Of a stretch of 64,000 nucleotides of DNA, positions 16,014 to 25,338 are shown piece by piece. The position numbers were made by a program, and so were the translations under genes. Under the pieces are notes generated by a model. The model searched no databases and was not told where the DNA came from. It saw nothing but the letters and a program-made list of their open reading frames with translations. Source of the DNA: Halorubrum aethiopicum (GTDB taxonomy: Archaea > Halobacteriota > Halobacteria > Halobacteriales > Haloferacaceae); assembly GCF_001542905.1 (NCBI RefSeq), contig NZ_LOAJ01000001.1, positions 2,170,001 through 2,234,000 on the forward strand. The letters run 5' to 3'. Each line of letters starts with the position of its first letter. The first letter of the stretch is position 1.

Positions 16014-17227
16014 CGGTCGCCACCCCCGGTCGGGGACCGGTCGCGATGGAGGGACGCCTCGGGGTCCGGATCGGGAGTCGCGTGCGAGGCCGATCCCGAC
16101 GCCGACTCCGCTTCCGACGCCGACGCCGACGCCGATCCCGCGACCGCCTCCAGGTCGGCCGCGGCCGCCTCGGCGACCGCCGCGGGCGAGACCGGGGCGT
16201 CCGACCACGCGGGGAGCCGGGTGTCCGGACCTGGTTCGGCGACGGCGTCGGCGTACGTCGCCACCTGTGCGCGCTCGTCGTCGCGGTCGTACGCGAGCCC
16301 GTTGAACGCGGCGTCGGTCGCGTACCGGCGGACCAGTTCCTCCGCGGCCTCGCGGTATCGCCCCGGGAGCGTGTCGTACGCGACGTCGACGCCCGCGTCG
16401 TCGACGGCGCGGAGCGTCGCCGCGCCGACCGCCCGGCTCATGTCGGCGAGGCCGGTCGGGCCCTCGACGGAGCGGTGGTCGTGTTCGTACCGCCCGAGGT
16501 CGACCTGCGCGCTCCCCGCGAAGCCGGCGTGCGAGAACGCCTCCCCGAGCGTGCCGATCTCGAGCCCCCAGCCGCGCTGGATCCGGAGGTCCGAGACGAG
16601 GTCGGCCGTCGCCGCGAACTCGCCGGCGAGCGCGTAGCGGAACGACTCGAGGTACTCCACGACGTCCGCGTCGTGCGCCTCGGCGAGCGCGCGGACGAGC
16701 GGCCGGAAGAAGAGGCGGAACAGCCGCCCGTACAGCGCGCCGTCCTCGACGCGGGCGTAGTAGCCCTTCGCGAAGTCGTGGCCGTGGGCGATCGGGAAGA
16801 GGAGCCGGTTCACGAACGACGGCGAGTACGTCGTCGTGTCGGCGTCGTGGACGACGACGAACTCCTCGCGCAGCGCCCGGCCGAGCCCGAGCCACACGTC
16901 CCGGCCCTTGCCGCGGTCGCCGTCGAGGTCGTGTTCGGCGAGCAGGTCGGCGAGCCGCGGCCCGTCACACCACAGCGCCTCCACGTCGAGGTCGAAGCCG
17001 TCGAGCCAGGCCGCGAACGGCCCCGCCCGGTCCGCCGTGGCCCGCAGCGGGACGATCACCCGCGCGGGGTCGACGCGCTCGAGGGAGGCGAGCACTCGTT
17101 CGGCCGCGAGCGTCCCGTACTCGCGTTCCGTCATCGGCACCACGACGGCCGCGCGCCCGGTCGGCGCGTCCGGGCGGTGGTCCGTCAGCGCGTGGAGCGT
17201 GGTCACGCGCTCTTGTACGTACTCCAT
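16010..17227 (-). CDS. Family 2/81-type glycosyltransferase, glucosyl-3-phosphoglycerate synthase-like
   Basis: A 405-residue GT-A-fold enzyme. The sugar-nucleotide region VVVPMTERE at about 30 is followed by the metal-binding DAD motif in VVVHDADTTT near residue 125. The acceptor-side motif GWGLEIGTLGEAF lies near 225. This pattern resembles GpgS, which makes glucosyl-3-phosphoglycerate for the solute glucosylglycerate, but another GT-A glycosyl transfer cannot be excluded. The C-terminus from about 360 is a low-complexity Ala/Ser/Glu run built from a short DNA repeat and is probably dispensable. The ATG at 17227 gives a normal N-terminus. The next gene overlaps its stop. Confidence 0.8.
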   Translation of the reverse strand: MEYVQERVTTLHALTDHRPDAPTGRAAVVVPMTEREYGTLAAERVLASLERVDPARVIVPLRATADRAGPFAAWLDGFDLDVEALWCDGPRLADLLAEHDLDGDRGKGRDVWLGLGRALREEFVVVHDADTTTYSPSFVNRLLFPIAHGHDFAKGYYARVEDGALYGRLFRLFFRPLVRALAEAHDADVVEYLESFRYALAGEFAATADLVSDLRIQRGWGLEIGTLGEAFSHAGFAGSAQVDLGRYEHDHRSVEGPTGLADMSRAVGAATLRAVDDAGVDVAYDTLPGRYREAAEELVRRYATDAAFNGLAYDRDDERAQVATYADAVAEPGPDTRLPAWSDAPVSPAAVAEAAAADLEAVAGSASASASEAESASGSASHATPDPDPEASLHRDRSPTGGGDR

Positions 17228-17334
17228 TACCCGATCACAGGGGAACGAGCCCCTAAATACGCACGATACCCCGGATCCGCGAGCGCGACGCGTTCGACTT
17301 GGCGAGGCGTCGCGTTCTCCGGTGGGAGGCCGAC

Positions 17335-18507
17335 TCAGGCGTGTGCGGCCCCGCCGGGGATCCGCCCGAACGCGTTCAAGACGGCGTAGACGGCCACGAG
17401 GACGGCGAGTCCGGCGGCGGAGGTGAGGAAGACGGCGTCGTAGCTCGCGCCGGCCTCGACGGCCTCGCCGACGACCCACGAGCCGGCGGCCTGCGTCGTC
17501 ATCATGCCGGCGGAGTAGACGGCGTACGCCGACGCCCGCGACTCGTCGGGCAGCGAGCCGAGCAGGTACGTGTCGCCGGCGGGAAACAGCATGTGGACGG
17601 AGAAGCCGACGAGCACGCTGGCGAGGACGACCGCGACGAACCCCGACGCGAGGACCGCGAGCACGACGCTGACGAGGAAGGCCGCCACGATCCCGAGGAT
17701 GTACGGGACGTTCGGGAGCCGGTCGGCGATCTCGCCGGAGACGATGAAGGCGGGGACGCCGGCCGCGAAGATCACGGTGAGGAGGTTGCGGGCGGTCGCC
17801 GGCGGGAGCCCCTTGTCGATCATGTACAGCTCGTAGAAGTTGAACAGCCCCTGCCAGACGAACGCCGTCACCCCGACGAGCACGACGCCGGCCACGATGA
17901 TCCGCCACTCCGAGCGCGCGCCGCCGAAGAAGTCCGTGTCGCTGCGGCCCGCCTCCGGGAGGTCGGTCCGGCGGGCCAAGGCGACGACGAGGACGGTCGT
18001 GAGCGCGGCCGCGACCGCGAGCCCGTAGAACGCGTACCGCCAGTCGTACCACAGCGTGACCGTGACGACCGGCGCGGCGATGACCGCCGACAGCTGGCTC
18101 GCCATCCCGTGGATCCCCATGACGCGGCCGACGCGCTGGGGGAACAGCTCCGCGACGAACGGGTTGGCGGCGACGAAGTAGACGCCGGAGGCGCTCCCGA
18201 CGACGAACGCGGCGAGCATCAGCGCGGGGACGCCGGGCGCGAGCGCGACGCCGAGCGCGCCGACCGTGAGCATCGCGCCCGAGACGACCACGACGCTGAC
18301 CCGCGAGGTGCGGGTGAGCGCCCAGCCGGTCGGGATCCGGGGGGAGGCGGAGCCGAGCCACGCCAGCGTGACGACGAGGCCGGCCGTCCCCTCGCGGATC
18401 GTGAACTCGTCGATGAACTCGCCGACGAGCGGCGCGAACACCACCCGCGCGAAGTTCGCGAGGAAGACCATCGCACACAGCGAGCCGAACAGCCGGTTCC
18501 GAGACAC
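17335..18507 (-). CDS. MFS transporter
   Basis: A 390-residue membrane protein with about 12 hydrophobic segments. After TM2 the loop reads GSASPRIPTGWALTRTSR, in place of the commoner GxxxDRxGRR. An ISGEIADRLPNVPYI-like loop lies between the halves (IVSGEIADRL). The GTG at 18507 (MSRNRLFGSLCAMVFLANF) is preferred because the extension to 18597 is Arg-rich and not conserved-looking. The substrate is unknown. It shares direction with the glycosyltransferase after a 107-base gap. Confidence 0.85.
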   Translation of the reverse strand: MSRNRLFGSLCAMVFLANFARVVFAPLVGEFIDEFTIREGTAGLVVTLAWLGSASPRIPTGWALTRTSRVSVVVVSGAMLTVGALGVALAPGVPALMLAAFVVGSASGVYFVAANPFVAELFPQRVGRVMGIHGMASQLSAVIAAPVVTVTLWYDWRYAFYGLAVAAALTTVLVVALARRTDLPEAGRSDTDFFGGARSEWRIIVAGVVLVGVTAFVWQGLFNFYELYMIDKGLPPATARNLLTVIFAAGVPAFIVSGEIADRLPNVPYILGIVAAFLVSVVLAVLASGFVAVVLASVLVGFSVHMLFPAGDTYLLGSLPDESRASAYAVYSAGMMTTQAAGSWVVGEAVEAGASYDAVFLTSAAGLAVLVAVYAVLNAFGRIPGGAAHA

Positions 18508-18654
18508 GATGGGCGTTTCCGGCCACCGGGTACAAACGTTGCGGAACCGGCCGCTCGCGCCCGATCCGGTCGCGGCCCGCGTTCGCGATCCGGCCACGTC
18601 GCCGCCGCGGCGGAACCCCTCGGTCGTCTGACGCCCGTCGTCCGACGTGCGGGG

Positions 18655-18662
18655 TTTTTATA
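18655..18662 (+). promoter_or_regulatory. Box A promoter of the small zinc finger gene
   Basis: TTTTTATA lies about 27 bases before the ATG at 18687 in a GC-rich context. This spacing gives a leaderless or nearly leaderless transcript. Confidence 0.65.
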
Positions 18663-18686
18663 CCCACCGGCGACGAACGTTGACAC

Positions 18687-18857
18687 ATGAAATCCACGCG
18701 CAAGGCGCTACGGGACGGTGACCTGTTCAAGGACACCTACGAACGGCTCAACTGCGCGACGTGCGAGAAGGTGCTCAAAAAGCAGAACGACCCCGACGAG
18801 GTGTTCGCGGTCCGCATCTGTCCGGAGTGCGGCGCCGAGTTCAAGGAGCTCCGGTAG
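18687..18857 (+). CDS. HVO_0758-type small zinc finger protein (56 aa)
   Basis: A 56-residue protein with two CxxC knuckles, CATC near residue 23 and CPEC near residue 45, predicted to coordinate one zinc. The flanks MKSTRKAL and FKELR are typical of the HVO_0758 family, one of many small haloarchaeal zinc-finger proteins whose roles are mostly unknown. A strong box A just upstream supports expression. It is convergent with the aldo-keto reductase. Confidence 0.85.
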   Translation: MKSTRKALRDGDLFKDTYERLNCATCEKVLKKQNDPDEVFAVRICPECGAEFKELR

Positions 18858-18907
18858 TCGCCGCACGCCGCGACTGCCTCGCCCTCTCCGTCTCTCCTTC
18901 TCGTCAC

Positions 18908-20014
18908 CTACGCGAAGACCGCGTCGAACGCCGACGCGCCGAGCGGGTCGAACGTTCCCGCGGCGACGTTCTCCCGCAGGTGGTCGGGATCCGTCGTCCC
19001 GACGAGCGAGCAGGTCACGCCCGGCGCGCTGCGCGCGAAGTTGAGCGCGCGCTGGGCCGGCGTGTCCCCCGAGAGCCGCGCGTCGACGCCCGCGGGGATC
19101 GACCCCTCCGCGGTCAACTCGCCCTGCCCGACGCTCGCGCTCGTGACCACCGAGAGCCCGGCCTCGTGGGCGAACTCGAGCGTCGAGATCGGCTCGCCGT
19201 CCGGATCGTCGGGTGGGCGCTGGTTCGCCCGCGTGAACGCGTCGGCCATGTGGACGGTGAAGGGGAGCTGTACCGCCGCGAGGCCGTGGTCGTCGTCGGG
19301 GCCGACCGCCTCGCCGGCGGCCGCCGCGCGGGAGAGGACCTCGCGCAACGAGAGGTACCGATCCGCGCCCTCGGGGACGCGGAACGCGTCCCACGTCGCG
19401 ACCCCGTACGCCCCGACGTCGCCCGCGGCCCGCCGGCGCTCGAGCGTCTCGAAGGCGGCCTCCAGCGCGTCGTACACGGCCTCCCGCGACCGCGATTCGA
19501 GCTGCGTCTCCGGGTTGTGGACGTAGTAGCAGTCGACCCGATCGAGGCCGAGCCGGTCGAGCGAGCGGTCGAGCGACCACTCCAGGTAGCCCGGCGCGAG
19601 CGAGTGTGCGCCGACGAGGTCGGCCGGGTCGACGATACCCGGCTCGAGGTATCGATCCCTGAGGTACGCGGCGGGGTCGTCGGGGCGCTCGCCGTCGAAC
19701 GGGAGGAACCCGCCCTTCGTCGCCACCACGACCGCCTCGCGGTCGATCGCGGCGTCCCGAACCGCCTCGCCGACGACCCGCTCTGACCGCCCGCAGCGGT
19801 AGTTGACGGCGGTGTCGACGTGGTTCACGCCCGACTCGATCCCGAGCCGGAGCGTCTCCCGGAGGGCGTCGTCGACGGCGGCGGTCGGCTCGCCGAGGTA
19901 CGTCCCCAGCCCGACGCTGGAGGCCACGCCCGGTCCGAACCGCCTGAAGTAGGTCCGCCCGAAGGCGTCGCCGAACGCGTCGCGGTAGCCCCAGAGGGCG
20001 TCTCGGGTGGCCAT
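18908..20014 (-). CDS. Aldo/keto reductase
   Basis: A 368-residue TIM-barrel oxidoreductase using NADP(H). The catalytic tetrad is visible as Asp in HVDTAVNY (about 64), Tyr in the same motif (about 69), Lys in VATKGGF (about 98) and His in YYVHNPE (about 158). The ATG at 20014 gives MATRDALWGYRDAFGDAF. The longer frame to 20110 is not needed. It resembles a haloarchaeal AKR group without assigned substrate. A GCATAAAACGTG box A candidate lies 25 bases upstream on the coding strand. Confidence 0.9.
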   Translation of the reverse strand: MATRDALWGYRDAFGDAFGRTYFRRFGPGVASSVGLGTYLGEPTAAVDDALRETLRLGIESGVNHVDTAVNYRCGRSERVVGEAVRDAAIDREAVVVATKGGFLPFDGERPDDPAAYLRDRYLEPGIVDPADLVGAHSLAPGYLEWSLDRSLDRLGLDRVDCYYVHNPETQLESRSREAVYDALEAAFETLERRRAAGDVGAYGVATWDAFRVPEGADRYLSLREVLSRAAAAGEAVGPDDDHGLAAVQLPFTVHMADAFTRANQRPPDDPDGEPISTLEFAHEAGLSVVTSASVGQGELTAEGSIPAGVDARLSGDTPAQRALNFARSAPGVTCSLVGTTDPDHLRENVAAGTFDPLGASAFDAVFA

Positions 20015-20235
20015 GGTCGTCCGGATCGACGGACGTGACGCATAAAACGTGTCCGTATCGTCGCGGACCACCGTCGCCGGCCACCGGCAGCGACTCCGAA
20101 CGACGACCACTGACGACGGCCACCGCCGACGGCCGCCGACGACGGACGCGGTATCGCGGCCCCCGCTTCCAGCGTCCGACGCCCGTACGACGCCGTCACA
20201 ACGGTTTTACGTCCTCCCGGAGTCGTGACAGGGCG

Positions 20236-21069
20236 ATGGCGTCACTCACCGATCACCTGGCCGATCTCGTCGAGGACGCCGACGCGGTGCTCCTCTTTTC
20301 TCCGACCGCCTCGTTTCACGACCGGTTCGTCGCCGACGAGGGGGGCGATCGGAGCGGCGACCGGGCCGAGATCGTCGTCGTCGCGCCCGACAACGACGTC
20401 GACGCGGACCCGTTCGTAGAGCTGCCGATCCCCTTCCGGGACGTGCACGACCGGATCCGGTTCGGGATCGAGGGGGCGATGGAGGCCGACCTCGTGGCCG
20501 AGGGCGACGAGGTCGTCTGCGTCGTCTCCGTCTTCGAGGGCGAGTCCGACGCGGTGATCCGCGTCACCGTCGACGAGACCGTCCACACCGGCATCTACGA
20601 CCTCTTCGTCGAGTCGCGAGCCGATCCGGGCGTCATCCGCGACGTCCTCGAGGTCGCCATCGAGCTCGGCAAGAAGGGCCAGAAGGGGAAGCCCGTCGGC
20701 GCGCTGTTCGTCGTCGGCGACGCCGGGAAGGTGATGAACAAGTCCCGGTCGCTGTCGTACAACCCCTTCGAGAAGTCGCACGTCCACGTCGGCGACCCCA
20801 TCGTGAACGTCATGCTCAAGGAGTTCTCCCGGCTCGACGGCGCGTTCGTGATCTCCGACTCGGGGAAGATCGTCTCCGCGTACCGCTACCTCGAGCCCGC
20901 CGCCGAGGGCGTCGACATCCCGAAGGGGCTCGGGGCCCGCCACATGGCCGGCGGCGCGATCACCCAGGACACCAACGCGACCGCGATCGTCCTCTCGGAG
21001 TCCGACGGCCTCGTCCGAGCGTTCAAGGGCGGGCAACTGGTTCTGGAGATCGACCCGGAGGAGTACTGA
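20236..21069 (+). CDS. dacZ: Archaeal diadenylate cyclase DacZ
   Basis: A 277-residue enzyme that condenses two ATP to cyclic di-AMP. Residues 1-110 form an N-terminal domain with a pyruvate-kinase-like feel, and the DAC domain occupies about 115-277. The catalytic motifs are present: DGAFVISD near 202-209 and GARHMAGG near 231-238, equivalent to DGA and RHR in DisA. In Haloferax volcanii the DacZ level is important for growth and osmotic balance (established knowledge). The ATG at 20236 is chosen, as the frame upstream to 20035 crosses the AKR promoter. The stop overlaps the start of the mechanosensitive-channel gene by one base, a tight operon. Confidence 0.93.
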   Translation: MASLTDHLADLVEDADAVLLFSPTASFHDRFVADEGGDRSGDRAEIVVVAPDNDVDADPFVELPIPFRDVHDRIRFGIEGAMEADLVAEGDEVVCVVSVFEGESDAVIRVTVDETVHTGIYDLFVESRADPGVIRDVLEVAIELGKKGQKGKPVGALFVVGDAGKVMNKSRSLSYNPFEKSHVHVGDPIVNVMLKEFSRLDGAFVISDSGKIVSAYRYLEPAAEGVDIPKGLGARHMAGGAITQDTNATAIVLSESDGLVRAFKGGQLVLEIDPEEY

Positions 21070-21881
21070 TGACGGCGGCGGAACCCACGCTCTCCGCGAG
21101 TCCCGCTCGGACCGCGGGGGAACTGCTCGCCGTCGTCCCCGACCGCGTCTGGCTCGCGCTGGTCGTGCTCGCGATCGGGCTCGTGCTGGCGTTCCTCGTC
21201 GGCGTGATCAACCGGCGGCTGCTGATCCGGGCGGGCGTCCCCGAGGCGATAGAGGGGACGACCTTCGAGCGCACCGCCCGCGAGTTCGACACCTCGACCG
21301 TCCGGATCGTCGCGAAGCTGTCGACGTACTTCATCGTCGCCGTCACCGTCCTCGTCGCGTTCACGGTCGCGGAGGTGCGCTACGTCGACCTGTTCTGGTC
21401 GGACGTGGCCGCGTTCGTCCCTCGGCTGTTCGTCGCCGTCCTCGTGTTGATCGTCGGCGTCGTGCTCGGCGATAAGGCCGAGCTGCTCGTCGCCGAGCGG
21501 CTCCGGGGGATCAAGCTCCCGGAGGTGGGCGTGCTCCCGACGCTCGTGAAGTACAGCGTCGTCTACGTCGCCGCGCTCATCGCGCTCGGGCAGGTCGGCG
21601 TCCAGACGCTCGCGCTCGTGGTGTTGCTCGCGGCGTACTCGTTCGCCGTCGTCCTGTTGACCGCGCTGGCGACGAAGGACCTCCTCGCGGCGGGCGCGGC
21701 CGGGGTCTTCCTGCTCCTCCGGCAGCCGTACGGTATCGGCGACGAGGTGCGCGTCGCCGGCCAACGCGGGATCGTCCAGGAGGTCGACCTGTTCGTGACC
21801 CACGTCGAGACCGACGACGGCGAGCACGTCCTCCCGAACCACGCGGTCTTCCGCGACGGGATCGTGTTGATCCGCGAGTGA
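21069..21881 (+). CDS. Small-conductance mechanosensitive channel (MscS family)
   Basis: A 270-residue membrane protein with hydrophobic segments at about 25-45, 85-105, 115-135 and 165-210, the last being the pore-lining region. The chain ends in the MscS beta domain: PYGIGDEV, then GIVQEVDLFVTHVETDDGEHVLPNHAVF. The large cytoplasmic vestibule domain is missing, so this is a minimal MscS form. The gene overlaps dacZ as TGATG, indicating coupled translation. Because c-di-AMP controls ion and osmolyte transport in other prokaryotes, a shared osmotic role is a reasonable inference. Confidence 0.88.
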   Translation: MTAAEPTLSASPARTAGELLAVVPDRVWLALVVLAIGLVLAFLVGVINRRLLIRAGVPEAIEGTTFERTAREFDTSTVRIVAKLSTYFIVAVTVLVAFTVAEVRYVDLFWSDVAAFVPRLFVAVLVLIVGVVLGDKAELLVAERLRGIKLPEVGVLPTLVKYSVVYVAALIALGQVGVQTLALVVLLAAYSFAVVLLTALATKDLLAAGAAGVFLLLRQPYGIGDEVRVAGQRGIVQEVDLFVTHVETDDGEHVLPNHAVFRDGIVLIRE

Positions 21882-21971
21882 GCCGCGCCGGGGTCGGTCT
21901 CGGGGTCACCCGTTCCCACGCCGTGGGACCAGCTGTCACCCTATATCAGCGACGGACCCCGATGTCGAGAC

Positions 21972-22637
21972 ATGACCCGGGATACCGCGAGCGTCGCCTG
22001 CGGCAGATGGGACGGGAGCGAGTGCGAGGGGACGGTCCACTGTCCCCCGCGCTGTCCGCGGTTCGTCGACAAGGAGGGCGAGCGCTGGACGGTCCGGCCC
22101 GCGATCGACGAGGACGCCCCGTTCCTCGTGGAGATGTACGAGCGGTTCGACCGCGCCGACCGGGCGCAGGGGCTCCCGCCCGTGAGCCGCGCACGCCGCG
22201 TCGAGTGGGTCGAGTCGATGCTGGCGGAGGGGAGCAACGTCGTCGCCGAGCGCGACGGCGAGGTGCTCGGTCACGCGATGTACACGCCGACCGACGCCGC
22301 GGTCCCCGAACTCGCCGTCTTCGTTCACCCCGACGCGCAGGACCGCGGGGTGGGGACGGAGCTGTGTCGGCACGTGATCGCCGACGCCGCCGCGGCCGGC
22401 CGCGAGGGGATCGAACTCCACGTCGAGACCGGCAACCGCGTCGCCCGCAGCGTCTACCGGACGGTCGGGTTCGAGATCGCGGAGCGCCGCGGCGACCTCC
22501 GGATGCGTCTCGACCTCGACGACCCGGTCGCGACCGCGGTCCGCTGGCCGCCGCTCGCCCGTGAGGGACCCGCCGAACCGCCGGTCGTCCTCTCGCCGGG
22601 CGACGCCGGCCCGGGGCGGTCGCCGGCGGACGACTGA
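21972..22637 (+). CDS. GNAT N-acetyltransferase with Cys-rich N-terminus
   Basis: A 221-residue protein. Residues 8-30 hold four cysteines (CGRW, ECEG, HCPPRC) that may bind zinc. The GNAT fold follows at about 40-180, with the acetyl-CoA loop PDAQDRGVGTEL near 117-128 and the late strand/helix NRVARSVYRTVGFEI. The acceptor (protein or small molecule) cannot be read. It lies 90 bases after the channel gene in the same direction, and CCCTATATCAG about 30 bases upstream is a good box A. Confidence 0.88.
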   Translation: MTRDTASVACGRWDGSECEGTVHCPPRCPRFVDKEGERWTVRPAIDEDAPFLVEMYERFDRADRAQGLPPVSRARRVEWVESMLAEGSNVVAERDGEVLGHAMYTPTDAAVPELAVFVHPDAQDRGVGTELCRHVIADAAAAGREGIELHVETGNRVARSVYRTVGFEIAERRGDLRMRLDLDDPVATAVRWPPLAREGPAEPPVVLSPGDAGPGRSPADD

Positions 22638-22723
22638 CGACGGACGGGCTCCCCGGCCGCGGTCGGCGTCGCCCCGCCGGCACCGCAACCGTTAGGCCTC
22701 GGCGACCCCACGATATCGTAACC

Positions 22724-25189
22724 GTGGGCGACGCCATCGAGTGGCTTCGGAGCCGGCCCTACTACGAGGGACAGATCGCCGAGCACCGCCGACTGCCAGC
22801 CCGCGAGCCCGAGTACCGCGATGTCGACCTCGAGCCGCGGCTCGCGGACGCGCTCGCCGACCGGGGCGTCGACCGGCTCTACCGCCACCAGGCCGAGGCG
22901 ATCGAGGCGGTCCGCGACGGCGACGACGTCGTCCTCGCGACCGAGACCGCGAGCGGGAAGTCGCTCGCGTACACCGTTCCCGCCTTCGAGGCCGCGATGG
23001 ACCGCGGCGGGCGGACCCTGTACGTCGGCCCGCAGAACGCGCTGATCGCCGACCAGGAGGAGTCGCTGTCGGACCTCGCTCGCGGGCTCGGCTTCGGCAG
23101 CCGGGTGTCGGTCGCGTCGTACACCGGGCGGCTCTCGCAGGGCGAAAAGCGGGAGGTTCGCGACCGCCGACCCACCGTCCTCCTGTCGAACCCGGACATG
23201 CTCCACTACGCGCTGCTCCCGTACGCCGGGCGGCTCTGGGAGTGGTTCTTCTCCTCGCTCGAGTACGTCGTGATCGACGAGGTCCACACCTACCGCGGCG
23301 TCTTCGGAACGGGAGTCGCGCTCGCGATGCGCCGGCTCGCGCGGGCCTGTGAGCGGTTCGGGGCGGACCCGACGTTCGTCTGCTGTTCGGCGACGATCGG
23401 CAACCCCGTCGAGCACGCGGCGACGGTCACGGGCCGCGACCCGTCGGGGATCGCGCTCGTCGACGAGGACGCCTCGGGGCGTGGCCCGCGCGACTGGGTG
23501 TTGTGGAACCCGCCGGAGTACGACGACGACTGGGCGGAGCGCGGCAGCGGCCGCCGCAAGTCGAGTCACACCGAGAGCAAGCGGCTGTTCGTCGACCTGG
23601 TCGCGAGCGGCCGCCAGACGCTGGCGTTCACGCGGGCACGCCAGACCGCGGAGCAGTACGCCACCGACAGCGCGAGCGACCTCCGGGAGCGCGGCGAGCG
23701 CGACCTCGCCGGGAAGGTCGGCGCGTACCAGGCGGCGCTGAAGGACGACCGCCGCCGCGAGATCGAGGCCGACCTCCACGCGGGCGACCTCCGGGGGGTC
23801 TGGTCGACGAACGCGCTCGAGCTCGGCGTGGACGTGGGCGGACTGGACGCCGTGGTCCTCGACGGCTACCCCGGCACGCGGATGGCCGCCCACCAGCGGG
23901 CCGGACGCGCCGGGCGAGGGTCCGACCCCGCCCTCGTCGTGATGGTCGGCGGCGAGGACCAGCTGGACCAGTACCTGATGACCCACCCGGCGGACTTCTT
24001 CGAGGCCCCGCCGGAGGACGCGATCTGCGACCCCGAGAACGACCGTCTCCTGCCGCGACACGTGGCGTGTGCCGCCGACGAGTCCTGGCTCTCGCCCGCC
24101 GACGAGGCGCACTTCGGCGGGTCGTTTCCGGGCGTCGTCGCCGACCTCACGGCGGAGGGAACGCTGGCCCGCCGCGAGACAGCGGACGGGATGCGCTGGA
24201 CGTACGCGGGCTCGGAGAGCCCCCAGCACGCGATGAGCCTCCGGACCGCCGAGGAGCACGAGGTCGAACTGATCGACGCCGCCGACGGTGAGTCGATCGC
24301 CACGCTCGGCTTCGCCGACGCGCTCCGGGACGCCCATCCGGGGGCGATCTACCACCAGCAGGGACGTACCTACGAGGTCGCCGACCTCGACCTCGACCGG
24401 AACGTCGCGGAGCTCCGGTCGTCGTGGGCGGACTACTACACGCAGCCGCTCACCGAGAAGTCGATCGCCGTCGAGGAGGACCTCGAGGAGCGGGCGCTGT
24501 CCGCGCGCCCGGACGTGCCGGTCCGCTTCGCCGACGTGACCGTCACCGAGCGGGTCACCGGGTTCGTCCGGAAGGACGCCGCGACCGGCGAGTCGCTCGG
24601 CGAGTCCGCGCTCGACCTGCCCGAGACGACGCTCCGGACGCGGGCGCTGTACTTCCCGGTGCCCGAGGACCTTGAGTCGGCGATGCGGACGATCGGGGCG
24701 GCCGCCGGAGGCGACGACGAGGGGGGCGACGCGACGCCGGACGGCGACGACGCCGCAGCCGCCACCGTCGACGACGCGCCCCCCGGCGGCGAGCACGCGT
24801 TCAACGGCGGGATCCACGCGGCCGAACACGGGCTCATCTCGCTTTTCCCGTTCCACCTGCTGTGTGACCGCGGCGACGTCGGCGGGATATCGACCCCGTA
24901 CCACCCCCACACCGAGGCCCCGGCGGTGTTCGTCTACGACGGCTACCCCGGCGGCGTCGGGCTCACCCGCCGCGGACACGCCCGGATCGAGGAGCTGATG
25001 GAGCGGACCGCCCGGCTGATCGACGGCTGCGACTGCGCGGACGGCTGTCCGTCCTGCGTCCAGTCGCCCCACTGCGGCAACGCCAACGAGCCGCTCGCGA
25101 AGGCCCCGGCGGTTCGTCTGCTGGAGTCGCTGACGGGCGCGAGGGAGGCCGACGAGGGAGACGTGGGTGGGATCGAACCGGCGGAGTGA
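22724..25189 (+). CDS. DEAD/DEAH-box helicase with DUF1998 zinc-binding C-terminus (MrfA-like)
   Basis: An 821-residue superfamily 2 helicase. Visible motifs are Q-like YRHQAEAI (53-60), motif I TETASGKS (73-80), motif II DEVH (about 186), motif III SATIGNP, and motif VI HQRAGRAGRG. The C-terminus has the MZB/DUF1998 region with four cysteines (CDCADGCPSC, about 768-777, and HCGN). Bacillus MrfA, with the same layout, unwinds DNA in mitomycin lesion repair (established knowledge). A GTG at 22724 starts the protein. The low-complexity acidic insert at about 665-690 is lineage-specific. A 14-base tandem repeat array follows the gene. Confidence 0.9.
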   Translation: MGDAIEWLRSRPYYEGQIAEHRRLPAREPEYRDVDLEPRLADALADRGVDRLYRHQAEAIEAVRDGDDVVLATETASGKSLAYTVPAFEAAMDRGGRTLYVGPQNALIADQEESLSDLARGLGFGSRVSVASYTGRLSQGEKREVRDRRPTVLLSNPDMLHYALLPYAGRLWEWFFSSLEYVVIDEVHTYRGVFGTGVALAMRRLARACERFGADPTFVCCSATIGNPVEHAATVTGRDPSGIALVDEDASGRGPRDWVLWNPPEYDDDWAERGSGRRKSSHTESKRLFVDLVASGRQTLAFTRARQTAEQYATDSASDLRERGERDLAGKVGAYQAALKDDRRREIEADLHAGDLRGVWSTNALELGVDVGGLDAVVLDGYPGTRMAAHQRAGRAGRGSDPALVVMVGGEDQLDQYLMTHPADFFEAPPEDAICDPENDRLLPRHVACAADESWLSPADEAHFGGSFPGVVADLTAEGTLARRETADGMRWTYAGSESPQHAMSLRTAEEHEVELIDAADGESIATLGFADALRDAHPGAIYHQQGRTYEVADLDLDRNVAELRSSWADYYTQPLTEKSIAVEEDLEERALSARPDVPVRFADVTVTERVTGFVRKDAATGESLGESALDLPETTLRTRALYFPVPEDLESAMRTIGAAAGGDDEGGDATPDGDDAAAATVDDAPPGGEHAFNGGIHAAEHGLISLFPFHLLCDRGDVGGISTPYHPHTEAPAVFVYDGYPGGVGLTRRGHARIEELMERTARLIDGCDCADGCPSCVQSPHCGNANEPLAKAPAVRLLESLTGAREADEGDVGGIEPAE

Positions 25190-25208
25190 GCCGCGGAGCG
25201 TTCGTCGA

Positions 25209-25287
25209 CCGCTCCCATCCGGCCGCTCTCATCTAGCCACTCCTGTCCGACCACTCTCATCCGGCCACCCTCATCCAACCACTCCGC
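25209..25287. repeat. 14-base tandem repeat array, about 5.6 units
   Basis: Five consecutive 14-base units starting at 25209 (CCGCTCCCATCCGG, CCGCTCTCATCTAG, CCACTCCTGTCCGA, CCACTCTCATCCGG, CCACCCTCATCCAA) plus a partial sixth fill the gap between the helicase stop and the SDR promoter. Units have diverged by 2-5 bases, so the array is not brand new. Confidence 0.9.
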
Positions 25288-25338
25288 GGCGGCGTCGCGA
25301 CGCAGGCTTTTGTGCCCCGGGATGGAGGTGAACACGCC

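Noticed and set aside
22454-25072. 872-residue minus-strand open frame
   Set aside because: It is antisense to the DEAD-box helicase, whose motifs are clear on the other strand.
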